Shown in pieces: positions 25,879-35,142 of a stretch of DNA of 40,883 nt. The notes beneath the pieces were generated by a model that did no database searches, was not told the DNA's origin, and worked only from the letters and a program-made list of their open reading frames with translations. Within the stretch, counting starts at the first letter, position 1, and the number at the start of each line of letters is the position of its first letter. Both the position numbers and the translations under genes were made by a program. The DNA is from JAIOQA01 sp035493675 (GTDB taxonomy: Bacteria > Myxococcota_A > Polyangia > Haliangiales > Haliangiaceae). Location: assembly GCA_035493675.1 (NCBI GenBank), contig DATJIA010000158.1, forward strand, positions 1-40,883, read 5' to 3'.

Positions 25879-27066
25879 ATGTTCCAGCTCGTCCCCCTCG
25901 ATCGTCGCATCCGCCGCGAGGCGAAGGAGCTGGTCAAGGAAGCGAAGCACGGGCTCGCGCGCGGCGTGCAGATGCCGCCCGGCGCCGCGAAGGATCTCGA
26001 GACGCGCGTCAAGCACGTCGAGGACGCGCTCGCGAAGCAGGATCTGCAAGAGGTGCGGCGGCGGCTGCCGGAGCTCGACGCGTTGGTCGACGAGCACCTG
26101 GTGCAGGCGTCGAAGTCGGTCGTGCGCGAGTACGTCGAGTCGATCGGGATCGCGATCGTGATCGCGCTCCTCCTGCGCGCGTTCGTCGTCGAGGCGTTCA
26201 AGATCCCGTCGTCGTCGATGGTCCACACGCTCGAGATCGGCGACCACATCTTCGTCAACAAGTTCCTCTACGGGGTCCGCATCCCGTTCACCGACACGAA
26301 GCTGTTCTCGCTCAGGTCCCCGCAGCGCGGCGACGTGATCGTGTTCGTCAACCCGTGCGACGGCCGCGACTTCATCAAGCGCATCGTCGCGACCGAGGGC
26401 GACACCGTCGAGGTCCGCTGCAACATCCTCTACATCAACGGCAAGGCGGTCCCCGAGAAGCTGGTCGACAAGCAGTGCCGGTACTGGAACCAGAGCGAAG
26501 AGACCGGCAAGTGGACGCAGAAGTCGTGCACGCTCTACGAGGACGAGCTCGACGGGAAGACGTTCTACACGCTGCACGGCTCCGGCCTCGACGACGGCGA
26601 CGGCAGCCCGCCGACGCAGAACCGCCCCGAGCTCGAGGACGAGCGCAAGGCGAAGCACGGCGAAGGCGGCTACGCCGCTTGGTACGACAGCAAGGACTTC
26701 CCGCTCGGCGCGTCGGTCACCCCCGACTTCGTCGATCCGGATCCGAACACGTGCCACAAGTCGCAGCAGAAGCTCCCCGACGCGCCGATGGACTTCAAGG
26801 GCAAGTTCGAGCCCGACTCCGATCACATGCCGAAGAACGCGATGAACGATCCGGCGACCGCGTGCGAGCCGAAGCAGCACTACGTCGTGCCGCCCGGCTA
26901 CGTGTTCTGCATGGGCGACAACCGCCAGAACTCGAGCGACTCGCGCGTGTGGGGGCCGGTGCCCGTCGACAACATCAAGGGCAAGGCGCTCTTCATCTGG
27001 CTCGCGTACCCGGATCGCCCGGGCGCGACGTTCGAGATGGAGCGCATGGGCGAGATCGTTCACTAG
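25879..27066 (+). CDS. lepB: Signal peptidase I
   Basis: 395 aa. After an 85-residue charged N-terminal extension with predicted coiled-coil character comes a single membrane helix (IGIAIVIALLLRAFVVEAF). The catalytic serine is Ser113 in IPSSSM and the general base Lys167 in FIKRIVATEGD. Box E is GYVFCMGDNRQNSSDSR. A 130-residue insert between these (rich in Asp and Pro, with paired cysteines) is longer than in E. coli LepB. It cleaves signal peptides on the outer face of the inner membrane. Only one membrane helix is seen before the active site where E. coli has two. Confidence 0.95.
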   Translation: MFQLVPLDRRIRREAKELVKEAKHGLARGVQMPPGAAKDLETRVKHVEDALAKQDLQEVRRRLPELDALVDEHLVQASKSVVREYVESIGIAIVIALLLRAFVVEAFKIPSSSMVHTLEIGDHIFVNKFLYGVRIPFTDTKLFSLRSPQRGDVIVFVNPCDGRDFIKRIVATEGDTVEVRCNILYINGKAVPEKLVDKQCRYWNQSEETGKWTQKSCTLYEDELDGKTFYTLHGSGLDDGDGSPPTQNRPELEDERKAKHGEGGYAAWYDSKDFPLGASVTPDFVDPDPNTCHKSQQKLPDAPMDFKGKFEPDSDHMPKNAMNDPATACEPKQHYVVPPGYVFCMGDNRQNSSDSRVWGPVPVDNIKGKALFIWLAYPDRPGATFEMERMGEIVH

Positions 27067-27369
27067 CGAACCGCTTCCGTTCGTCCTGAGCGCAGCGCCT
27101 GCTCCTCCGTTCGTCCTAAGCGCAGCGCTCGCGAGCGAAGCGAAGCGAGCGCGCAGTCGAAGGACCCCGCGCGAACGCTCCGGGAGAACGCGAGCGCGCG
27201 CGGCTGCCACGCGAGCGGTCCCCTTCGGACCCGCTCCTCGGCGCGGGCCCCCGGGCTACTCTGCTCCGCAGTTGTGGCCGACGAGAACGCGCGCGTTCGC
27301 GCTACCACCACCGGTGAGCCCCGCGCGCGGTTCGCGCTTCGCGCGTCCGCGCGCTGACGAGGTCGCGCG
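27067..27369. repeat. Gene-free 303-base stretch with repeats and hairpins
   Basis: No gene is credible here. A 23-base direct repeat (27076-27098 and 27106-27128, starting TCCGTTCGTCCT, one mismatch, 30-base period) leads into a hairpin of GCGCTCGC (27125-27132) and GCGAGCGC (27145-27152). AGTCGAAGGACC follows, which makes it a broken copy of the dispersed CCTGAGCGAAGTCGAAGGA type of repeat. Further on there is a GGTCC/GGACC stem and a perfect palindrome GAACGCGCGCGTTC (27285-27298). It separates the lepB end from a convergent gene and may stop transcription from both sides. Confidence 0.5.
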
Positions 27370-28254
27370 CTAGCGCGAGTACCAGGAGGCGAGCGTGCAC
27401 TCGGCGGGTTTGTCGCGGGGCGTGTAGCCGCGATCGTGATCGCCGCCGGGGAGGGACCACTCCCAGATGAAGACGCCGGCGAGGGCGGTGTTGCCCCAGG
27501 CGCGGGCGAAGGCGCGGAAGGCGCGGCGTTGCTCGTCGAGATCGACGTCGCCGAGGGCGGTGTAGTCCCACGGGTGGACCGCGCCGCCGTCGACGGAGGG
27601 ATAGCCGATCTCGGTGATCACGAGCGGCTTGTTCGATTTCGCGGCGAAGGCGAGCAGTTTCTTCTTGGGTTGCTCCCACGCGCGGGTGAGATCGTCTTCG
27701 GAGGCGTCGGCGTCCGTGGTGAGCTCGAAGTAGCCGGTGACGCCGAGCCAGTCGAGGCGCGCGGTGAAGCTCACCTGATCGAAATGATCCCAGTTGGCGC
27801 TGTACGTGATCGCGCCCGGGAAGATCCGCTGCACGCGCGACGCGAGGTGGAACCAGCGATCGCGCCAGCCTTCGGTGGAGCCGAGCTCGGAGCCGATCGA
27901 GAAGGCCTCGGCGGATTCGTCGGCGGCGAGCTGCGCGTAGTGCGCGATGAACTTCTCGTACGACGACCACCAGGCGGCGCGATCGCGCGGCGCGAGCGTG
28001 CCGCGCCACGCGCCGGGCCCGAGCTCGTCGAGCTCGACGATCGGGAACACCAGCACCGCGAGGCCGCGCGCGCGCGCCGCGCGGATCGCCGCGCGCACGT
28101 CGTCGTCGGACGGCGTGCTCGAGGCCGCCGCGATCTTCGTGTCGTGGACGTCGTGCTGCCGCCACGACACCACCAGCGCGACGTCGGTCGCGCCGAGCGC
28201 GGCGACGTCGTCGAGGCGCGCCTCGACGTCGCCGGCCCAGAGCCCGAGCGACAC
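27370..28254 (-). CDS. TIM-barrel glycoside hydrolase (GH113-like), doubtful start
   Basis: 294 aa as called. The barrel begins with RGVSLGLW and includes LVVSWRQHD, the acid/base glutamate region FSIGSELGSTEGW, the WLGVTGYFEL strand, the probable nucleophile in LVITEIGYPSVDGG and the final FIWEWSL. It probably hydrolyses a beta-linked glycan; the substrate is not evident. The first possible GTG (28254) encodes the valine within the conserved RGVSLG, without a ribosome binding site. In-frame upstream sequence (RLARCAADELPSAPAH) looks coding and could hold a signal peptide, but has no ATG, GTG or TTG. A frameshift or unusual start may be present. Confidence 0.72.
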   Translation of the reverse strand: MSLGLWAGDVEARLDDVAALGATDVALVVSWRQHDVHDTKIAAASSTPSDDDVRAAIRAARARGLAVLVFPIVELDELGPGAWRGTLAPRDRAAWWSSYEKFIAHYAQLAADESAEAFSIGSELGSTEGWRDRWFHLASRVQRIFPGAITYSANWDHFDQVSFTARLDWLGVTGYFELTTDADASEDDLTRAWEQPKKKLLAFAAKSNKPLVITEIGYPSVDGGAVHPWDYTALGDVDLDEQRRAFRAFARAWGNTALAGVFIWEWSLPGGDHDRGYTPRDKPAECTLASWYSR

Positions 28255-28343
28255 GCCGCGATGGGCGGGCGCGCTCGGCAGCTCGTCGGCGGCGCAGCGG
28301 GCGAGTCGGCCTGACCAGGCGGGCGCCGCGCCCCCGGTCGCCG

Positions 28344-28934
28344 CTATTTTCGGGTCGGCTTCGGCGGCGGCAGCGACAGCTTGGTCAGCGACTCGTCGAT
28401 CGCCTTCGTGAGCGCCTCGCTCGCCGCGTCGTCCCAGGCCGCGTCGCGATCCTTCGGGCGCAGCTTCTTGCCGATCTCCATCTTGATCGTGCTCGAGCCG
28501 TCGCCGTAGAAGCCCATCTTCCGGGTCGGCATCGCCTCGCCGAACATGTGGACCTCGAGGTGGACGGAGATGCGCTGCGTGTTGGGCTTGGCCTCGACCG
28601 GCTCGAGCTCCTCGGTCGCCGCGGTGATCTCGATCGTCACCTTGTACGCGCCCTCGATCTTCTTCTTCGCGAGGTACTTCGTGAAGCCGGGCGCGTCCTT
28701 CTCGGGATCGGGCGCATCGGAGATGTTGACGACGATCTGCGGGTTGCCGCCGAGCAGCTTCTCGGCCTGCGCCTCGAGCCGGGGCACGACCTCGGTCGCG
28801 AGGTCGGCGGTGACGTCCTTGCCGGCGCGGACCTCGTCGAGCGCGAAGTGGTACTTCTTCTTCGGCTTGGCGTCGGCAGGGGTTGCGACGGCGAGGACCG
28901 CTGCAGAGGCCAACAAGCAGGCGAGGGGACGCAT
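28344..28934 (-). CDS. Exported protein of unknown function
   Basis: 196 aa from ATG 28934, chosen because it begins the signal peptide (MRPLACLLASAAVLAVATPADA); another ATG lies five codons upstream. The mature part is lysine-rich and mixed alpha/beta, with PQIVVNISDAPD, YKVTIEITAATEE, RISVHLEVHMFGE and MGFYGDGSSTIKMEIG as likely beta strands, and a helical end before PPPKPTRK. No family motif is recognised. It may be a periplasmic binding or assembly protein. Its stop TAG is near the doubtful 5' end of the glycosidase on the same strand. Confidence 0.7.
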   Translation of the reverse strand: MRPLACLLASAAVLAVATPADAKPKKKYHFALDEVRAGKDVTADLATEVVPRLEAQAEKLLGGNPQIVVNISDAPDPEKDAPGFTKYLAKKKIEGAYKVTIEITAATEELEPVEAKPNTQRISVHLEVHMFGEAMPTRKMGFYGDGSSTIKMEIGKKLRPKDRDAAWDDAASEALTKAIDESLTKLSLPPPKPTRK

Positions 28935-28972
28935 GCCGGTATCATGCATGCCCGGCGTGCTACGTTCCAGAC

Positions 28973-29161
28973 ATGGCCTCGGCCCCGGATCCGGCCCGTA
29001 GATTCCGGAGATCGCGATGGCCTGACGTGATCCTCGTCGCCGGCGTCATCGCGCTGGGCCTGACCGGGGCATTCGCGCTGTGGGGCGAAGACTGGTTCCA
29101 CAAGGACGGGCCGAAGGATCTTCCGGTCGAGAAGGCACCGGCGTCGTCCAGCGGAACTTGA
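28973..29161 (+). CDS. Small single-pass membrane protein
   Basis: 62 aa. A basic N-terminus (ARRFRRSRWPD) precedes one helix (VILVAGVIALGLTGAFAL) and a short polar tail with GEDWFHKDGPKD, which suggests an inside-N orientation. TACGTT, extended by TGC, lies 6 bases before the ATG. The stop codon overlaps a TTGACC -35 box of the next gene. The function is unknown, and the small size makes it less certain. Confidence 0.5.
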   Translation: MASAPDPARRFRRSRWPDVILVAGVIALGLTGAFALWGEDWFHKDGPKDLPVEKAPASSSGT

Positions 29162-29187
29162 CCGTCACTTCCGATACTTAGTACGGT
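29158..29187 (+). promoter_or_regulatory. Possible promoter for the FHA-CpaF gene
   Basis: TTGACC (29158-29163), 18 bases, TACGGT (29182-29187). The start codon is at 29240, which leaves a leader of about 45 bases containing GGGGG four bases before the ATG. Confidence 0.4.
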
Positions 29188-29239
29188 CTACGGCGCAGCG
29201 TGCCGCCGGTCGCCTGCGGGGGGCCCGGCCGGGGGATTA

Positions 29240-31510
<2,271 letters not shown>

Positions 31511-31537
31511 GCTCGGCCCGCATCGCGGCCGAGCGCA

Positions 31538-32524
31538 TCAGTTCACCGGATCGGCGGCCTCGATGCGGCGCGACAGGTCGATCGCGTTCAGGTTCTTCGG
31601 CTGCACCGCGCGGGCGAGCGCGACCAGCGCGCGCGCCGACGAGAAGTCCTTGTCGGTGAGGTTCTGCTCGGCGCCCGCGAGCTGCGCCTCGACGAGCCGC
31701 GGATCGGCGGCGGTCGCGCGCGCGGCGGCGGTCGCGCGATCCGCTTCGGCGCCGCGGCGGAGCGCGATGCGCGCCGCGTGCGCCCAGAAGTACGCGACCT
31801 GATCGTGATCAGGTGCGGCCTCGGCCGCCGCGACCGCTTCGTCGTAGGCGCCTTCGAGCTCGCCGAGCTGCTCGCTGATGCGCGCGAGATCGAGCCACGC
31901 CCACGGCAAGCTCGGCTCGATCTCGACGACGGTCTCGAGCTCCTTGCGCGCGAGCGCGAGCTGCGCCGGATCGCTCGACGCGGCGTAGAGGCGCGCGAGC
32001 CGCCAGCGCGGGCCGGGCGCGCGCGTGTCGCGCTTCACCTGCGCGCGCGCCTGCGCGATCGCGACCTCGCGCACGACCTCGCCCTGCGCGTCGAAGACGT
32101 CGTCCTTGTACTCGCCGTCCTTGTCGATCGTCAGGAGCAGCGCGTCGATCCACCCGCGCAGCCAGCGCGCGAGCGTCGTGCCCTCGACGATGTTCTCGCC
32201 GGTCTCGGTGTCGACCGCGATCACGCGGCCGCGCCCGTCGACCTTCACCTCGCTCTCGCCGACGGTGCCGACCACGTACAGGCCGTCGTCGCCGGTCGCG
32301 ACGTCGGCGGCCGGATAGATCGTCAGCTCCTCGTGGAAGAGGGTCGCGCCGTCGAACGCGAGGTACACGTCGGACATCGACGCGGGCCACGCGAGCGGCA
32401 CGTCGCCGGTCGGCTCCGCGAGATCGTGCAGGCCGTTGGGCGCGTGCTCGAGCGCGGTGACCAACCGATCGATCGGGGTGTCGTCCTGCTCGTCGTCGAG
32501 ATCGCGCGAAGAGCGGCGCGCCAT
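31538..32524 (-). CDS. SUKH (SMI1/KNR4)-like domain joined to TPR repeats
   Basis: 328 aa from an ATG that overlaps the upstream stop (TGATG). Residues 40-145 read as a SUKH fold: PLAWPASMSDVYLAFDGATLF, ELTIYPAADV, GLYVVGTVGESEVKVD, VIAVDTETGENI and LARWLRGWIDALL. SUKH domains are best known as immunity proteins and protein-interaction modules. The second half is at least three TPR-like helical repeats (LALARKELETVVEIEPSLPWAWLDL cut short here as repeat 1). It is the third gene of a minus-strand operon and has no signal peptide, so it acts in the cytoplasm. The role is unknown; immunity to the enzyme upstream is a conjecture. Confidence 0.65.
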   Translation of the reverse strand: MARRSSRDLDDEQDDTPIDRLVTALEHAPNGLHDLAEPTGDVPLAWPASMSDVYLAFDGATLFHEELTIYPAADVATGDDGLYVVGTVGESEVKVDGRGRVIAVDTETGENIVEGTTLARWLRGWIDALLLTIDKDGEYKDDVFDAQGEVVREVAIAQARAQVKRDTRAPGPRWRLARLYAASSDPAQLALARKELETVVEIEPSLPWAWLDLARISEQLGELEGAYDEAVAAAEAAPDHDQVAYFWAHAARIALRRGAEADRATAAARATAADPRLVEAQLAGAEQNLTDKDFSSARALVALARAVQPKNLNAIDLSRRIEAADPVN

Positions 32525-33954
32525 CACTTCACGGTGACGACGCCGACCGCGACGATCTTCTCGCCCGCGGCGTCGACGCCGGTGAAGAGCGCGATCGCGC
32601 GCACGCTGTCGTCGGGGAGCTGGGCGTCGCCGAGCGCGGCGCCGTCCGCCGACGCCGCGACCGGCCTCGCGCCGCCGAGCGGCGACCGCACGCCGCGCGC
32701 GTCTTCCGACAGCAGCTCGAGCGTGCCGGCGCCGAGCGCGCCCTTCGCCTTCGCCGCGATCCGTCCGCCGCTCGCGCTGACGTCGAGCTCGCCGCGGAAC
32801 AGGAAGTCGATCACGCCCGCGGTGTAGCTCGACACCTCCGGAAGGATCGCGCCGACCTCGGCGAGCATGCAGTCGTCGTCGAGCCAGAACGACAGCATCC
32901 CGCGATCGACGCGGTAGCGCGCGAGGCAGACGCCGTGTCCGTCGTCGAGCGTCGTGCCCTGCGGCTGCGACGCGGCCATCAGGTTCAAGCGCGTCGGCGG
33001 CGCGGGCTGCGGCTTGACGAGCGGCGGCGAGACCGTGCGCCCGCCGGTGCCGATGCGCACCGTGCCCGGCAGCGTGTACGCGCTGAACCAGCGCATCGCG
33101 GTCACGTCGGCGAGGCCGTCGTGCTGATCGTTCGTGAAGAACGCGCGCAAGGTCGGGCGCGTGATCACGCGCTCCGGGCCCGGCACGCCGACGCGGCCGT
33201 ACGCGACCGCGGCGATCCGCTCGAAGCGCGAGCCGAGATCCGCGTCTCCGGTGCCGAGCTTGTCGAGGTGCGCGCGCGCGTCACCGCGCACGTGCGACGG
33301 CGAGCCCATGTCCTCGAGCACGTGCGCGATCGCGCCCGCGGCGACCAACGCGCCGGCCATGGCGCGGCTGCGCTCGCCCGGCGACGAGCCGCGGATCGCC
33401 TTCGCGTATTGATCGAGGAAGCCGTCGACGGCGAGCGGGTTGTTCGACGCGACGACCCAATCGGGCGCCGGCACGCCGCGTTCGGGCAGCGGGACCCCGG
33501 TGGTCTCGTCGCGCAGATCGCGCCACGAGTCCTGCGCCTCGAACAGCTCCACGTTCGCCATCCACGTGAGCAGGCCGTGCAGCACGCCGCGCGACGGCTC
33601 GATCCATCCGCCCTTGGTCCACACGTCGTAGAAGTGGTTCGCGATGAACGGGCCGTCGGCGATCACCGCGCCGCCGACCAGCCACGCGATCGCGTACTGG
33701 CGACCGCGCCCGTCGGGCACGAAGCCGCCGGTCGGCGCGTACTGGCGCAACGCCGCGACCAGCGAGCTCGCGTCCTCGGGCGGGATCGTCAGCGGCTCGT
33801 AGAGGCCGCGCTCGTAGCCGAGCGCCTTCAAGCGCGCGTGCAGGTGCGAGCCGAGCGCGGCGGCCTCGGTGAGCCCCGCGTGCGTCGACGCGTCTTCCCA
33901 CGCGTACGCGTTCGCGCTGGCGGCGAGCAAAGCAACGACGATCAGGCGCTTCAC
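32524..33954 (-). CDS. Exported zinc-dependent phospholipase C-like enzyme
   Basis: 476 aa from a GTG overlapping the upstream stop (GTGA). The signal peptide (VKRLIVVALLAASANAYA) would be cleaved to leave Trp19 as the first residue (WEDASTHAGLTEAAAL). In zinc phospholipases C and S1/P1 nucleases the N-terminal Trp is a zinc ligand. The motif HVLEDMGSPSH (His211, Asp215, His221) has the same spacing as His118, Asp122 and His128 of Bacillus cereus phospholipase C. A GFVPDGRGR region and another histidine (NHFYDVW) could be more ligands. The last 200 residues form a beta-rich accessory part. Phospholipase is the best guess; a nuclease is possible. Confidence 0.68.
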   Translation of the reverse strand: MKRLIVVALLAASANAYAWEDASTHAGLTEAAALGSHLHARLKALGYERGLYEPLTIPPEDASSLVAALRQYAPTGGFVPDGRGRQYAIAWLVGGAVIADGPFIANHFYDVWTKGGWIEPSRGVLHGLLTWMANVELFEAQDSWRDLRDETTGVPLPERGVPAPDWVVASNNPLAVDGFLDQYAKAIRGSSPGERSRAMAGALVAAGAIAHVLEDMGSPSHVRGDARAHLDKLGTGDADLGSRFERIAAVAYGRVGVPGPERVITRPTLRAFFTNDQHDGLADVTAMRWFSAYTLPGTVRIGTGGRTVSPPLVKPQPAPPTRLNLMAASQPQGTTLDDGHGVCLARYRVDRGMLSFWLDDDCMLAEVGAILPEVSSYTAGVIDFLFRGELDVSASGGRIAAKAKGALGAGTLELLSEDARGVRSPLGGARPVAASADGAALGDAQLPDDSVRAIALFTGVDAAGEKIVAVGVVTVK

Positions 33955-35000
33955 GGCTTGCTCCCGGGCGTGGCCCACAACGACTGGATCCGGTCGTAGA
34001 TCTTCTGCGCGAGCGCGGCGGCGGACTCGTCGGTCGCGCACTGGTTCTTGCCGCACGTGAGCAAGACGACGATGCCGCGCTGCCCGTCGAAGAACGCGAC
34101 GCCGCGGATGTCGCCCTCGGCCGCGATCAGCGATCGGCTCGCGATCGCGTTGTTCTCCTGCGCCGAGGGCAGCGAGCCGAGCAGCTCCTCGTAGCGCGTC
34201 TGCGCCGCGCCGGGATCGAGCCGCCACATGCGGAGCGCGACGTCGTAGGTCTCGCCGCGCCCGAGCGCCTTGAAGTGCTGCGACGAGTAGCTGGTCGTGT
34301 CGGGCTCGTCGCCGAGCGGACCGGTCTCGAAGCTGCCGTCGTACTTCGTCTGCGCCTTGATGTCGGCTTCGGAGAGCAGCTGCGCCGCGACGATGTACGG
34401 CCCGCGGCCGGTCGTCACGGTGAGATCGGTGCCCATCGATCCGGGACGCTTCGGCGCGCCCGACATCTCGGCCGCCGCTTCGTCGGCTTCCCAGCCGGTC
34501 AAGGCCGCGACCGCCGCGCCGCCGCCGACGTAGCGCAGGTGGCGCGCGTGCGAGTAGTCGTCGCGCCAGCGCTCGAGCAGCACCTGGTTGTCGTGCTGCG
34601 CGAAGTCCATGCGCGGGCCGAGATCCGCGAAGCGACGATCGCTCCGGTACGCGACGAAGCCGCGCTTGTAGACGAGCAGCTCGAAGTCGACGAGCCGCGT
34701 GTCCTTCGGCACGTGCGCGAGGATCGGCACGGTGTACGCGCCGGTCGCGTCGGTCGAGCCGACGAACTCGTGCGCGCCGGCGGCGGACTGCAGGCCCGCG
34801 CCGGATTGGAAGCTCCACGCGGCGTAGACGAGCGCGCCGGCGACCGGCGTACGCGTCGTCGCGTCGAGCACTTTGCCCGTGAAGGGACCACGCAAATCGC
34901 CGGCGTCGGTCGCGTCGGGACGCGCGCGGAACGGGGCGACTCGCACTTCGGGACCCGCACAGGCGGCGAGGAAGAGCGCGAAAAGGAGAGTGCGAATCAC
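33951..35000 (-). CDS. Lipoprotein with a carboxypeptidase-regulatory-like beta domain
   Basis: 349 aa from GTG 35000; the signal reads VIRTLLFALFLAACAGPEV with lipobox LAAC. Residues 50-115 (GPFTGKVLDATTRTPVAGALVYAAW, split as strands; STDATGAYTVPIL; LLVYKRGFVAYRS) look like a carboxypeptidase-regulatory/transthyretin-like fold. The C-terminal part contains RYEELLGSLPSAQENN and GVAFFDGQRGIVVLLTCGKNQC with two cysteines. It is the first gene of a three-gene operon with the phospholipase-like and SUKH-like genes, overlapping the former by four bases. The start is divergent from the promoter at 35010. Function unknown. Confidence 0.75.
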   Translation of the reverse strand: MIRTLLFALFLAACAGPEVRVAPFRARPDATDAGDLRGPFTGKVLDATTRTPVAGALVYAAWSFQSGAGLQSAAGAHEFVGSTDATGAYTVPILAHVPKDTRLVDFELLVYKRGFVAYRSDRRFADLGPRMDFAQHDNQVLLERWRDDYSHARHLRYVGGGAAVAALTGWEADEAAAEMSGAPKRPGSMGTDLTVTTGRGPYIVAAQLLSEADIKAQTKYDGSFETGPLGDEPDTTSYSSQHFKALGRGETYDVALRMWRLDPGAAQTRYEELLGSLPSAQENNAIASRSLIAAEGDIRGVAFFDGQRGIVVLLTCGKNQCATDESAAALAQKIYDRIQSLWATPGSKP

Positions 35001-35009
35001 GGCGCTGGC

Positions 35010-35039
35010 TTGACCTTTTCTCAGTGCGTTTGCTAGGTT
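35010..35039 (+). promoter_or_regulatory. Sigma70-type promoter for the zinc-ribbon FHA operon
   Basis: TTGACC (35010-35015), 18 bases, then TAGGTT (35034-35039) extended by TGC. The predicted leader of about 95 bases holds the repeat described at 35111. The hexamers match those at 11175 and 23810. Confidence 0.55.
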
Positions 35040-35110
35040 GCGAATCGCTAGCGGCGCGGTCTTAGCAGGTGGGAAGCCCGCTCGACAAGGCCGCACGGCT
35101 CCAAGAACCG

Positions 35111-35136
35111 CTCATCCTGAGCGAAGTCGAAGGAGG
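35111..35136 (+). repeat. Dispersed-type repeat that ends in the ribosome binding site
   Basis: CTCATCCTGAGCGAAGTCG followed by AAGGAGG. It is a copy of the CCTGAGCGAAGTCGAAGGA type of intergenic repeat found in many bacterial genomes, a second broken copy being at 27106-27166. Its end AAGGAGG (35130-35136) is a perfect Shine-Dalgarno sequence 6 bases before the ATG at 35143. Confidence 0.6.
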
Positions 35137-35142
35137 GACGCG

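Noticed and set aside
27067..27369. A tRNA or small RNA gene after lepB
   Set aside because: No cloverleaf, T-loop (GTTCRA) or CCA-compatible end could be found; the sequence is explained by repeats.
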